Source: AWTP1-13 sp963770295 (GTDB taxonomy: Bacteria; Pseudomonadota; Alphaproteobacteria; Rhizobiales; Hyphomicrobiaceae). Taken from it: a DNA stretch of 64,000 bases. Positions 45,878 to 54,775 of the stretch are shown here, one piece after another (the stretch's first letter is position 1; every line of letters begins with the position of its first letter). The stretch lies in the NCBI GenBank assembly GCA_963770295.1, contig CAVYPA010000008.1, positions 288,595 through 352,594 on the forward strand. Reading direction: 5' to 3'. Both the position numbers and the translations under genes were made by a program. The notes under the pieces are model-generated. The model ran no database searches and had not been told where the DNA came from. It saw nothing but the letters and a program-made list of their open reading frames with translations.

Positions 45878-46466
45878 CGGGCCACCCCCGCGCATGCGGG
45901 GGAAACCCGACCCGCTCGAGCCAAAAGGACAGTGAGCCCGGGCCATCCCCGCCCATGCGGGGGAGACTTGCGTCGATTGGTTTCAACGCGGGCTTTCTCC
46001 GGGCCATCCCCGCGCATGCGGGGGAGACGCCAAAGATGTCGCGTGGGAGTACGTGAAGCACGGACCATCCCCGCGCATGCGGGGGAAACCGCTTTATGAA
46101 CGCCGCAACGGAAAGCAACGACGGGCCATCCCCGCCCATGCGGGGGAGACGGCTACGTAGAGCCCTTAACCTACGGGTACGGCGGACCATCCCCGCGCAT
46201 GCGGGGGAGACGTGCGGGACTAACCGCGAATTTGGCGGATCGACGGACCATCCCCGCGCACGCGGGGGAGATTGTACTTCCAAGCGTGTTACTCCGTATA
46301 ATTGCGGAATAATTGCGGACCATCCCCGCGCATGCGAGGGAAACGCAATAGAGCATCGCTTAACGGTGCTGGAGGTCGGACCATCCCCGCGCACGCGGGG
46401 GAAACACGGAGCGCGAAGGTGGCGGGCACGTTACGCTCGGGCCATCCCCGCGCATGCGGGGGAGAC
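45878..46466 (-). CRISPR. Type I-E-like CRISPR array, 10 repeats and 9 spacers
   Basis: Ten 29-bp repeats start at 45878, 45939, 46000, 46061, 46122, 46183, 46244, 46316, 46377 and 46438. On the minus strand they read GTCTCCCCCGCATGCGCGG followed by GGATGGTCCG, the I-E consensus type with a palindromic stem. Spacers are 32 bp except the seventh, which is 43 bp. Repeats vary at several positions (GGG/GGA, AAAC/AGAC, CGCGCAT/CGCCCAT). By I-E convention crRNA would be minus-strand and the leader to the right of 46466. No cas gene lies in the window. Confidence 0.95.
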
Positions 46467-46595
46467 GTCTCGACCACGATCAACGACTCCCCCCAACCGG
46501 GGATACAACAATCAGATATTCCGTCGCTCGCCAAATTGTGAATTCCGCAAAAGTACCACCGAGCGTTACTAGGCCCGGGCGCTGCCGGCAACGCC
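46467..46595 (-). promoter_or_regulatory. Possible CRISPR leader region
   Basis: The 130 bp on the expected leader side is more AT-rich than its surroundings (CAATCAGATATTC, CCAAATTGTGAATTCCGC). It also contains TCCCCCCAACCGGGGAT, a small hairpin resembling a repeat stem. The role is inferred from position only. Confidence 0.35.
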
Positions 46596-47189
46596 ATGGT
46601 GATTGCAATGCTCACGCCTAAGCCGCCCGCCCTTGCCGCCATCGCTGTCTTGTTGCTGTTTCCCGACGCCGCATTAGCGCAAGCGCGCTCATCAGCAGGC
46701 AGCGCGCCGGTGTCCCGCGCCGTGCCGAGCTTCTCGGCACCGACTACAACCTCACGCACCACCACCACTCCCAGCGCGTCCCCCGGCTCCACCACGCCGG
46801 CGGCGCCATCGACATCATCGACATCGTCGTCGTCCACGCCTTCGGCTGGCTTAACACCGCCGGCAGGCGTGCCGGCAACGACCACGCCTACCGCGCCAAC
46901 AACGGCGCTACCCGGATCGACCGTGCTGTCGCCCTTGTCCGACCCCTTGCCCAGCAATTTCGCGACCGGCGGTGGCTCCTCAGGCGGCTCCTCGCTTGCC
47001 CTCTCACCTCCTAGTACGTCGTCCGGGAGCGACAGCCCCAGCCAGTCGGCGCCAAGCAAACCGGGTGGCGGTGGCAAATCGCTTGCCGACTGCATGGGCT
47101 TCTGGGATGCCGCCACGCACATGAGCAAGGTTGAGTGGCGCGCCGCCTGCAAGCGCTCGCTGAAGGAATTCCCCGACATCAAGTGGTAG
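46596..47189 (+). CDS. Secreted Ser/Thr/Pro-rich protein
   Basis: 197 residues. A signal peptide ends in ALAQA near residue 29. Residues 35-160 are low-complexity Ser/Thr/Pro/Gly, like a flexible cell-surface linker. The C-terminal 35 residues (LADCMGFWDAATHMSKVEWRAACKR) form the conserved part, with two Cys and several aromatic residues. I recall such C-termini in rhizobial hypotheticals. Probably periplasmic or surface. Function unknown. Confidence 0.7.
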   Translation: MVIAMLTPKPPALAAIAVLLLFPDAALAQARSSAGSAPVSRAVPSFSAPTTTSRTTTTPSASPGSTTPAAPSTSSTSSSSTPSAGLTPPAGVPATTTPTAPTTALPGSTVLSPLSDPLPSNFATGGGSSGGSSLALSPPSTSSGSDSPSQSAPSKPGGGGKSLADCMGFWDAATHMSKVEWRAACKRSLKEFPDIKW

Positions 47190-47633
47190 CCTCCGTTGAA
47201 GGAGAATGATCATGAGAACGATTGTGACTGCCGGCGGCTACATCTTGCCGATGGACCGGCCGACTTCCCCGCCATGTGCTCACCTGCGGTGCGGGCTGCG
47301 AAAGTGGGGGCGGGTCTAGCGTCCACGCTGTATGGCTCAATTCGTGGGACGTGCGCGGAGGGTAGGCATCGGACGTAGGCGGTGAGCTGAATTTTGGCCA
47401 TTTGCCGCCCGGGGGTGGGGGTAGCGGCCACCTAGCGGAAAAGGCGTCCGCCCGGCCCAATCCTTTGTCCATCGGGGCCATTTTGTCTGTACCTTATGAG
47501 AGGTTTCAAAATACTTCCTTGCTTGCTTTTGCGGGTAGTCCTGGATCGACGCCCGCGTAAGAGAGGGGCGTAGTCGTGCCGCACAAGCGTGCTCCTGCCA
47601 AAACAAGTGACGCCTCACAGCAAGGAGATCATC
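47190..47633. other. Gap with a short SD-preceded ORF at 47212-47319
   Basis: GAAGGAG lies 7 nt before an ATG at 47212 that opens only 35 codons (MRTIVTAGGYILPMDRP...). The strong ribosome site suggests a truncated gene. Nothing else is recognised. Confidence 0.35.
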
Positions 47634-47987
47634 ATGGCAAGAAAATCTTGGTTGCCGGGTTCGGCCGCGGTTTTCGTTTTGACGGCATTGGCTGCGAACG
47701 CGCAGGCCAGTCCGATTGGGGACACAGCGAGAGAGCTTGTACTGGCCGGCGTAAGCGGCTCTAACGTCGAAAAGGTCGCAAACCGGGTTTGTTGGAGGGA
47801 AAATGGCGTTCGGCGATGCAGGTCGCTGAATAACGGGGGCGTCTATGGCTATCAGAGCCTGCGTCGTGGCAACGGATATCGCGATCAGATCGAAACCGAC
47901 CCCGACGTCTACCCTGTAGGCTCGACGGATTGGTGGCGCGCGATGGACTACCAAGATCGCGCCGGCCAAGGAAATGGCCACCCATAG
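47634..47987 (+). CDS. Small secreted protein, 117 residues
   Basis: Signal peptide MARKSWLPGSAAVFVLTALAANAQAS, then a mature domain with two Cys (VCWRENGVRRCRSL) and acidic, aromatic-rich C-terminal sequence (DPDVYPVGSTDWWRAMDYQDR). CAAGGAG lies 8 nt before the ATG, so this start is preferred to the upstream one. Periplasmic or extracellular; function unknown. Confidence 0.7.
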   Translation: MARKSWLPGSAAVFVLTALAANAQASPIGDTARELVLAGVSGSNVEKVANRVCWRENGVRRCRSLNNGGVYGYQSLRRGNGYRDQIETDPDVYPVGSTDWWRAMDYQDRAGQGNGHP

Positions 47988-48461
47988 AAATCGTCAGCAA
48001 ACGCGCCCCCGGCTCTTCGCGGGCTGGGGGCGTATGTATTTGGCGGCCTCAAGTGATGGCGTCAGAGGACGAGTGCGGCCGGCTGCCAGGGCGCAGGCGG
48101 GTCTAGAGCTTGCAAGCCCCAACACGGACAACAATCCGCACGGACAATCTGCCTACTGATTTAGGTTGTATGGCTCAACTCGGGTGGCAATGCGCAGGGT
48201 TGCGCTTTGCCAAACGGCTAGCGATGCCCGCGCTGCACAGGGGATAGCGCTCTTTTCTTGGCTTCAGGCTCTGAGGTGGGTCACCCTACCCCCCGATCAA
48301 TGCCGGCCGCTGGCGCTAATACCCTGCCACGGGGAACGCCATCCGAGTGGCGATAGCCGCTAAAATCGATTCGCTCGACGCATCGCCACCTCGACTGATG
48401 ATCAGGTCGAAGCCCGGTTGCCCTGATCGATCGCGGCGTTGAGCTTGTTGGGTTTCAATCG
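47988..48461. other. Gap after the secreted protein gene
   Basis: Starts with the terminator-like hairpin listed below. The remainder has no supported gene. Confidence 0.35.
48004..48032 (+). terminator. Possible terminator hairpin
   Basis: About 10 bp stem (CGCCCCCGGC with CGGGCTGGGGGCG-type partner, one G-T pair) and a 9-nt loop, 16 nt after the 117-residue gene. Only a weak T-rich tail (TATGTATTT) follows. Confidence 0.5.
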
Positions 48462-48695
48462 CTACCGCAGCAATCCGGATTCGTCGTTTGCCCAGTCCGC
48501 GAGTTCACTCAGCTTGCGTTCAAGGCGTTCCCATTCCCCCAGTTCTCCTGGCACCATGCTGCACCTTTGCCAAGCGTGATGTTTAACACCCCTCGCAATC
48601 GCATAGAGTACGACCGGCAAGTCATCACCTCTGGTGCGCTCGAACTGATCGATAATGTGACCCTTGAGCGTGGTCGGTAATCCGAAGATGCTCAT
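48462..48695 (-). CDS. Hypothetical protein, 77 residues
   Basis: ATG 48695 has GGGAGGTGA 5-8 nt upstream. The sequence MSIFGLPTTLKGHIIDQFERTRGDDLPVV...LERKLSELADWAND is mixed helix, acidic at the C-terminus, with one Cys. I recognise no family. It sits between a secreted protein and the serine recombinase inside the island. Confidence 0.5.
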   Translation of the reverse strand: MSIFGLPTTLKGHIIDQFERTRGDDLPVVLYAIARGVKHHAWQRCSMVPGELGEWERLERKLSELADWANDESGLLR

Positions 48696-48901
48696 CGCTA
48701 TCACCTCCCGATGTACAATGATCATTGCCGTCGCATGCAGGTGATTCTAGGGCGCGTAAGCTAGAAAGATGTGGATCGAGGAAAACTGGAATGGCCTACG
48801 TCCCACTGCTGCAGATGGTCGGGGAAGGGCTCCCAGCTCTTGATCACGGGCCCCTCTTTGTCGTTCTCGACAACCTCATCGGTTGATCCCCTGAGGCCCA
48901 G

Positions 48902-49558
48902 TCAACCAGCGGCATGCACTCCAGTCTCGCGCTTGAGCCGATGGACGGTGCCGACGCCTAGGCCGATTTCTCTCGCCACCTTGCCGATGCCGATGCCCTT
49001 GGCCAGCTCCCGTCGTGCACGCTCGAGCTTGCCGGGTTCCGCACCTGGCCGGCCCAACTTCGTGCGAATGACGCCGGCCTTGCTCTCAAACTTGCCGTCG
49101 CGGGCGAGCTTGTCCTTGATGACGTTGAGCCCAGCCCTGACACGCTGGCGGATCATTGAGCGCTCAAATTCGGCAAAGGCACCCGTCAGTTGGAAGAGCA
49201 ACTTGCCGGTCGGCGTGGTGGTATCGATCGATTGCTGATCCAGGTAGAGATCGACGCCGACCTCCTGGAGGTGCTCGATCGTGCCGAGCAGGTCGATCAG
49301 CGATCGGCCTAGCCGGTCAATAGCCCACGCCATCACCACATCGAACTTGCGACGGTTGGCATCCTTGAGCATGGCATCGAGGCCAGGGCGCTTGTCGCGG
49401 CCCTTGGCGCCGCTGATGCCAGCGTCGCGGTAGACCTCCTCGACGGTCCAGCCACGGCGTTCGGCGACCTGCTTGAGCTCCCGCACCTGGTTTTCAACGG
49501 ACTGGTGGTCGGTGCTGACGCGGACGTAGAGCGCGGCGCGTTTCGGTTTCCCCATCAT
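48902..49558 (-). CDS. Serine recombinase (resolvase/invertase family)
   Basis: 218 residues. Catalytic Ser lies in LYVRVSTDHQS; conserved RPGLDAMLKDANRRKFDVVMAWAIDRLGRSL and AFAEFERSMIRQRVRAG match the resolvase domain. A C-terminal helix-turn-helix (GKVAREIGLGVGTVHRLKRE) binds DNA. It could resolve or invert DNA within the island, but no inverted recombination sites were identified. Confidence 0.92.
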   Translation of the reverse strand: MMGKPKRAALYVRVSTDHQSVENQVRELKQVAERRGWTVEEVYRDAGISGAKGRDKRPGLDAMLKDANRRKFDVVMAWAIDRLGRSLIDLLGTIEHLQEVGVDLYLDQQSIDTTTPTGKLLFQLTGAFAEFERSMIRQRVRAGLNVIKDKLARDGKFESKAGVIRTKLGRPGAEPGKLERARRELAKGIGIGKVAREIGLGVGTVHRLKRETGVHAAG

Positions 49559-50050
49559 CTCTCAATCCCCTCCTTGCCTCACCTCACACATGAAGATTGG
49601 AGCTTGGAAATCCCCTCATTTCTGGGCAATTCCACACCACGATTTCGGAGGAGTTTTTGTACGGGCTCGCAGTACCGGCCGTGTTTTGGGGCGGAGCATT
49701 GGTGGCGGTGGTGCTGCGCAAGTTTGGCGGGTCGTCATCATGCGGGTTTGTCCCCAGGCAAGCGGGGTCGAGACTTTTTGGAGGTGACGCATTTTGCTAT
49801 CGGCCGGGGGCGACAGGGGGCCGGGCTGATTCGTGCCACTAAGAAAGGCAGACCTCATGAAAGACAAAGGCAAAGGCGCCAACAAACCAGCAAGATGCGG
49901 CGGACCATCAACACCGTATCGCTTGGTTCCAACCATATGCCTCCCAGTCCGCCCCCTTCGCGGGCAAGCCGTGTAATCGTCGAGCATCCGAAGCCTATGA
50001 GCCCGAACTTGGCGGCGCGCGGCTCGATTTGACATGCGCTGGAAAGCGAA
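49559..50050. other. Gap with one possible 39-residue ORF
   Basis: At 49857-49976 a plus frame opens MKDKGKGANKPARCGG after AAGAAAGG. Its C-terminal composition is unremarkable, so it is a weak candidate. Nothing else is recognised. Confidence 0.3.
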
Positions 50051-50074
50051 AGGCCCGCAACGCACTGCGGGCCT
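50051..50074 (-). terminator. Terminator hairpin for the 40-residue secreted protein gene
   Basis: A perfect 9-bp stem (AGGCCCGCA) with a 6-nt loop; on the minus strand it is followed by TTCGCTTTCC. It lies 40 nt downstream of the small secreted protein gene. Confidence 0.6.
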
Positions 50075-50114
50075 CCATCAGCGATCTGTGCAATTGAACC
50101 TGGTCAGGCAGGCC

Positions 50115-50237
50115 TCAATTGTGGTTGCTATCCACTTGCTGCCAGAAGGTCTTCACATTCCAGTCCGCTGCACCAGCGGTGGCCACAATGGCGGTAACAA
50201 ACGCCAACGCAAGGAATGCTGAAATTATCGGCTTCAT
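50115..50237 (-). CDS. Very small secreted protein, 40 residues
   Basis: MKPIISAFLALAFVTAIVATAGAADWNVKTFW...SNHN: a signal peptide with cleavage near AGAA and a mature peptide of about 17 residues. AAGGAG precedes the ATG. Similar DWNVKTFWEQ-type small proteins occur in rhizobia, as I recall. A good hairpin terminator follows. Function unknown. Confidence 0.68.
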   Translation of the reverse strand: MKPIISAFLALAFVTAIVATAGAADWNVKTFWQQVDSNHN

Positions 50238-50789
50238 GATCATACTCCTTTTTCGCACCACGACGTGTTTGCTGCGGTGCGTGGCGGTCATGACAGCCAA
50301 CGAGCATCACTCGCAACGCACGCTTGCGTGATGCCGCTTCTCGTTAGCTTATAGGTTACTTTCCGAGTCTGGCGTGCTGCCGATGTGCGCGCTTGTATAG
50401 GTGCGACCCTCCGGATTTCCCTCCCGGTCGGCCCCTTTGGAGGCGCTAGCTTTTCCCCCCGGTTCAGCAGCGCCAGCCACCTTCGTTCTTCCACGGCGGC
50501 CAACCCAGCGAGTAGCGGTATCAGGCCGCCCCTCGGTCTGGTGCCGCGTTCGCTCGTAAGCTTGCAAATTGCGTCCCCCCTCCACCAACTGCGGCCCGAC
50601 AGGGCACCGATCTTGGGTGCCCTTTTCGGAGATGGGCCTCCGCGCGCGTTCGAGCATCACCTCCAGCTCCAATCTCCACGATCTCGTGGCGACTGCGCGA
50701 TGTAAGTACTTTCCGAGGCTTGGCTGGACACCCGCATTGTGGGCTCTATACGGGGTCGCACTCCGTTAGCGACCAAGGAAGGTCATATC
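50238..50789. other. Gap, nothing recognised
   Basis: 550 bp between divergent small genes, probably promoters for both. No supported gene. Confidence 0.4.
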
Positions 50790-51131
50790 ATGCAAGAGAA
50801 ATACACATACGGTCTTTGGGGCGCTGCTGCAGGCGCAGTTGCACTCGCCGTTGTCGGCTTTACCTGGGGCGACTGGCACACCTCTAGCGGTGTAAAGAGA
50901 GTTTCCGAAGCCGCGGTCATAACCGCTCTTATTCCTGCATGCGTCAAAGAGGTAATGGCAGATCCGGCTGCCGGTGCTGAGCTGAAGGTCAAGCGTACCG
51001 CGGATTACGATGACGTGGTCCGCGACTATCGCAAAAGGGTAATCGGCATGCCCGATTTGGGCTATCAGTTCAACAGAGACTGCGGCAGGGCAATCGAGGC
51101 ATTGATGGCCAAGTCCGCCACCAAGTCGTAA
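50790..51131 (+). CDS. Conserved hypothetical membrane-anchored protein, 113 residues
   Basis: One N-terminal helix (WGAAAGAVALAVVGFTWG), then GDWHTSSGVKRVSEAAVITALIPACVKEVMADP and a C-terminal helical part with a second Cys (NRDCGRAIEALM). CAAGGAAGG precedes the ATG. This resembles a known type of small rhizobial inner-membrane hypothetical with periplasmic domain. Function unknown. Confidence 0.68.
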   Translation: MQEKYTYGLWGAAAGAVALAVVGFTWGDWHTSSGVKRVSEAAVITALIPACVKEVMADPAAGAELKVKRTADYDDVVRDYRKRVIGMPDLGYQFNRDCGRAIEALMAKSATKS

Positions 51132-51539
51132 TTTTCGGGCGACGGGCGTGTGAGAAAACAGAATTGCACCGTTCAAGACGTTGAGGCAACGGGGCTGGTC
51201 CTCATCCGAGTACCACGCCGCCGAAGGGAAGAAGCTCTACAACCTCATCCGCCGTGAGCCGCAAAGCCGCCGGCGCTTAGAACGCGGGATTGCTCAAGAA
51301 GTGCCGAGCGGCCGGCCCACACACCCGGCCTCGGGGTAAGGACATGATGAGTACCACAGCCGAAGGCTCGTGCACGCTTCAGAACCACACAACCAAGTAT
51401 CACCGCGCACTCCGCGCAGCTTATGCCTTCCAAAACACGTAATGCATTCAGCCGCCTCACACGTTGCGCGGGAGGCCGATCCGCGGGCCCGCGCCCCGAG
51501 ATGCCCAAGCGGCAACCCCGGCGCGCCTGGAGCGGCGTG
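51132..51539. other. Gap upstream of the rpoD remnant
   Basis: No supported gene. The upstream in-frame extension of the rpoD frame (from 51423) is Arg/Pro-rich and unlike sigma factors. Confidence 0.4.
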
Positions 51540-53568
51540 ATGGCGAACGCAGCAGGGGCCGACGAACAGAGCGCACAACAAGTCGAAGCCCCCGAGAAGG
51601 AGAGCCCGCTGCTGGATCTGTCCAATTCGGCGGTCAAGAAGTTATCAAGACCGCCAAGGCGCGCGGGTTCGTCACCCTTGACGCCCATCAATGCCGTGCT
51701 CCCCTCCGAGGAAGTGTCCCCCGCTCAGATCGAGGACACCATGTTGATGCTGTCCGACATGGGCATTACCGTGGTTGAGAGCGAGGACCACGAGGAGGGG
51801 GCGGCCGCTCCTGACGGCGAGGACCGGGCCGATAATGGCGATGCCGGCTGCCGTGCGGTAGCGATCGCCACGACCGTTCCCGCGATCGTGCAGGCGCGTG
51901 CCGAGCCGGCGGAGCGCACGGATGATCCCGTGCGCATGTACCTGCGCGACATGGGCTCCGTCGAGCCGCTCTCGCGTCAGGGCGAGATCGCCATCGCCAA
52001 GCGCATCGAGGCCGGCCGCGAGGCGATGATGGCGGGCCTGTGCGAGAGTCCTCTGACCTTCCAAGCGATCATCATTTGGCGCGATGAGTTGATGAACGCC
52101 AAGATCCTGCTGCGCGAGATCATCGACTTGGGGGCGACCTACGAAGGGCCGGAGGCCAAGGCGGCGCCACCGCCCGTGGTCGCGATCGTCGACGTGGCGC
52201 CGCCACCGGCGGCCCCCGCTGATCCCGCCGTCGGCGCCGAGGATGGCCGCGAAGGCCGCGTTGACGGCGAGCTCGACGACGAGGATGAGTACGAGAATGC
52301 TATCTCGCTCGCCGCCATGGAGGCCGAGCTCAAGCCGAAGGTGCTCGAGACCTTCGACAACATTGCCGCCACGTACAAGAAGCTGCGCAAGTTGGAGGAT
52401 AAGAAGGTCGAGATGCAGGTGGCTAGCGAGCAGTTCAATCGCTCGCAGCAGCGTGGCTACGACAAGCTGCGCGACGAGATCATCGGTTACGTCAAGGGCC
52501 TGTCGCTCAACAACGCCCGCATCGAGAGTTCTGGTCGAGCAGCTCTACTCAATCAACAAGCGTCTTGTCGCGCACGAGAGCCGCCTGATGCGGTTGGCCG
52601 ACAGTTTCGGTGTGCCGCGCCAGCATTTTATCGACGAGTACTTCGGCAACGAGCTCGACCAGACCTGGCTCGACCGCATGGTGATGTGCGGCAACAAGAA
52701 ATGGGTCCAGTTCATCAGGCACGAGCGCAAGAAAATCGACCAGATTCGCGCCGACATTCACGCTCTGGCTTCGGAAACGGGGCTCGAGGTCACCGACTAC
52801 CGCCGCATCGTCAAGGCCGTGCAGAAGGGGGAGCGCGAGGCCTGTCAGGCCAAGAAGGAAATGGTGGAAGCCAACCTTCGCCTGGTGATCTCCATCGCCA
52901 AGAAATACAGCAACCGCGGCCCGCAGTTCCTAGATTTGATCCAGGAGGGGAACATCGGCCTGATGAAGGCGGTCGACAAGTTCGAGTACCGGCTCGGCTA
53001 CAAGTTTTCGACCTACGCGACATGGTGGATCCGGCAGGCCGTCACCCGCTCGATTGCGGACCAGGCCCGCACCATCCGCATTCCCGTGCACATGATCGAG
53101 GCCATCAACAAGATCGTGCGCACCTCGCGGCGGATGCTGCACGAGATCGGCCGCGAACCAACGCCTGAGGAGCTTTCCGAAAAGCTCGCCATGCCGCTCG
53201 AGAAGGTGCGCAAGGTCCTGAGGATCGCCAAGGAGCCGATCAGCCTGGAAACACCGATCGGCGACGAGGAAAACAGTCACCTCGGCGACTTCATCGAGGA
53301 CCGCAATGCCGTGCTGCCAATCGACGCGGCGGTCCAGTCGAACCTGCGCGAGATGACAACGCGCGCGCTAGCCTCCCTCACCCCTCGCGAGGAGCGGGTG
53401 CTGCGTATGCGTTTTGGCATCGGCATGAATACCGACCGCACGCTTGAGGAGGTCGGCCAGCAGTTCAGCGTCACGCGCGAGCGCATTCGGCAAATCGAGG
53501 CCAAGGCCATACGCAAGCTGAGGCACCCGAGCCGAAGCCGCCAGCTACGCAGTTTCCTCGACAATTGA
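51540..53568 (+). pseudogene. rpoD: RNA polymerase sigma-70 (RpoD) copy, frameshifted
   Basis: Near full length (about 676 codons). Region 1.1 starts in one frame (LLDLSNSAVKK), moves to a second (IKTAKARGFVTLDA) at 51641-51645, and returns near 51688 (AVLPSEEVSPAQIEDTM). Region 1.2 is DPVRMYLRDMGSVEPLSRQGE. At 52529 an extra T shifts frame again into regions 1.2-4 (LVEQLYSINKRL, region 2 YATWWIRQAVTRSIADQ, region 4 RERIRQIEAKAIRKLRHPSRSR). A truncated C-terminal product from an internal start is possible but would lack region 1. Confidence 0.88.
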
Positions 53569-53641
53569 GAATTTTTTCACTCACTGCCACGCATCGAAAT
53601 TCTTACGGCCACTAGATCCCAAGCGGATCTCTGCCGGCACC

Positions 53642-54694
53642 GTGCGCGGCAAGCGCCAGGACGCGCAGAAAGAGCTGACGAGGCTGCTCAGCCAAAGTGA
53701 TGCCGGCACGCTACCCGAACCGAGCAGACTGACCGTGAAGGAGTGCATCATGGCTTGGCTCGATGGAGCGCACGGGTTGTCGCCCAAGACCGCCGAGCGA
53801 TATCGGCAACTTGCCGAGAAGCAGATTTACCCGCATCTGGGCGCCATCATGCTTCAGAAACTGAAGCCGATAAAGGTTCAGGAATGGCACGGCGTTCTTC
53901 TCAAATCGGGCGGCAAAGATGGAAATCCGCTATCAGCACAGACCGTGACCCATGCTCACCGCGTGCTGCATCGAGCGCTCGCACGTGGCGTCGAGAACGA
54001 GACCCTGGCGCGCAACGTTGCCAGCATTATCAGCCCGCCGAAGGTGGAGAAGGAGGAGATCGAGATCCTCAACGACGAGGAGGTGGCCGCCGCCCTGCAC
54101 AAGCTCCAAGGCCACGATCTTTATTCGATCGCCTCCACCGCATTGGCAACAGGGATGCGTCGTAGCGAACTTCTGGCCGTAAGGTGGAGCGACTGCGATC
54201 TCGACGGTGCAAGCATACGCGTCGAAAGAAGCCTGGAGGAGACCAAGGCGGGCCTCAGGTTCAAGCCGCCCAAGTCCAAGCGCGGTCGGCGGACGATCTC
54301 GTTGCCGCCCAGTGCTGTCGCCGTGCTGCGCGAACACCGGCGCAAGCATCTCGAATTGAGGCTTGCGCTGGGGTTAGGTCGGCCAGAACCTGACGCCCTC
54401 GTCTTCTGCCACGCCGACGGTTCGCCCATGTCGCCCGACAACCTAAGCCGGGACTGGGTCAGGGCCTGCAAGAGTCTGGGCCTGCGGAGAGTGATGTTTC
54501 ATGCCTTGAGGCACACCCACGTGAGCGCCCTCATTGCCGCGGGTGTCGACGTCGTGCAAATCAGCCGCCGCATCGGGCACAGTTCGCCAACAGTAACGCT
54601 GAACACCTATACCCACCTATTCAAGACCGCCGACACCGCGGCCGCCGACGCGATCGAGGCGGCCATGGTGGGAACGACACGCCAGGGAGCGTGA
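53642..54694 (+). CDS. Tyrosine-type site-specific integrase, probably lacking its first arm domain
   Basis: 350 residues from GTG 53642. The core-binding SAM-like domain (LTVKECIMAWLDG...) precedes a catalytic domain with all six residues: Arg in TGMRRSELLAVRW, Lys in PKSKRGRRTISL, HxxR in HALRHTHVS, His in RIGHSSPT and Tyr in LNTYTHLF. Relatives have about 45 more N-terminal residues before the RGKRQDAQKELTRLL segment; here the sequence abuts the rpoD remnant instead. It probably integrated the island at the tRNA 80 bp downstream. Confidence 0.88.
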   Translation: MRGKRQDAQKELTRLLSQSDAGTLPEPSRLTVKECIMAWLDGAHGLSPKTAERYRQLAEKQIYPHLGAIMLQKLKPIKVQEWHGVLLKSGGKDGNPLSAQTVTHAHRVLHRALARGVENETLARNVASIISPPKVEKEEIEILNDEEVAAALHKLQGHDLYSIASTALATGMRRSELLAVRWSDCDLDGASIRVERSLEETKAGLRFKPPKSKRGRRTISLPPSAVAVLREHRRKHLELRLALGLGRPEPDALVFCHADGSPMSPDNLSRDWVRACKSLGLRRVMFHALRHTHVSALIAAGVDVVQISRRIGHSSPTVTLNTYTHLFKTADTAAADAIEAAMVGTTRQGA

Positions 54695-54704
54695 TATTGG
54701 GATT

Positions 54705-54731
54705 CCGGTGGCAACCCGGTGGCAATTCCGG
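54705..54731 (+). repeat. Right arm-type repeats
   Basis: CCGGTGGCAA, CCCGGTGGCAA and TTCCGG in direct order between the integrase and the tRNA, matching the left set at 43873. Confidence 0.5.
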
Positions 54732-54775
54732 CTTTGTTCGATGGGATTGATATGCTAAGTGCTTGCCCCGCCTAG

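Noticed and set aside
45645..46394. Repetitive 'SPACAGMVR / PHARGWS' protein on the minus strand
   Set aside because: It is the translation of the CRISPR repeats and spacers, not a repeat protein.
46302..46541. Plus-strand ORF with AHAGET-type repeats
   Set aside because: Again a translation of CRISPR repeats.
48902..49558. Invertible segment controlled by the serine recombinase
   Set aside because: I searched the flanks for inverted repeats of useful length and found none convincing.
52243..52520. Arg/Ser-rich frame upstream of the second rpoD frame
   Set aside because: Only the part after 52530 is sigma-like; the earlier part is out of frame with the real coding sequence.
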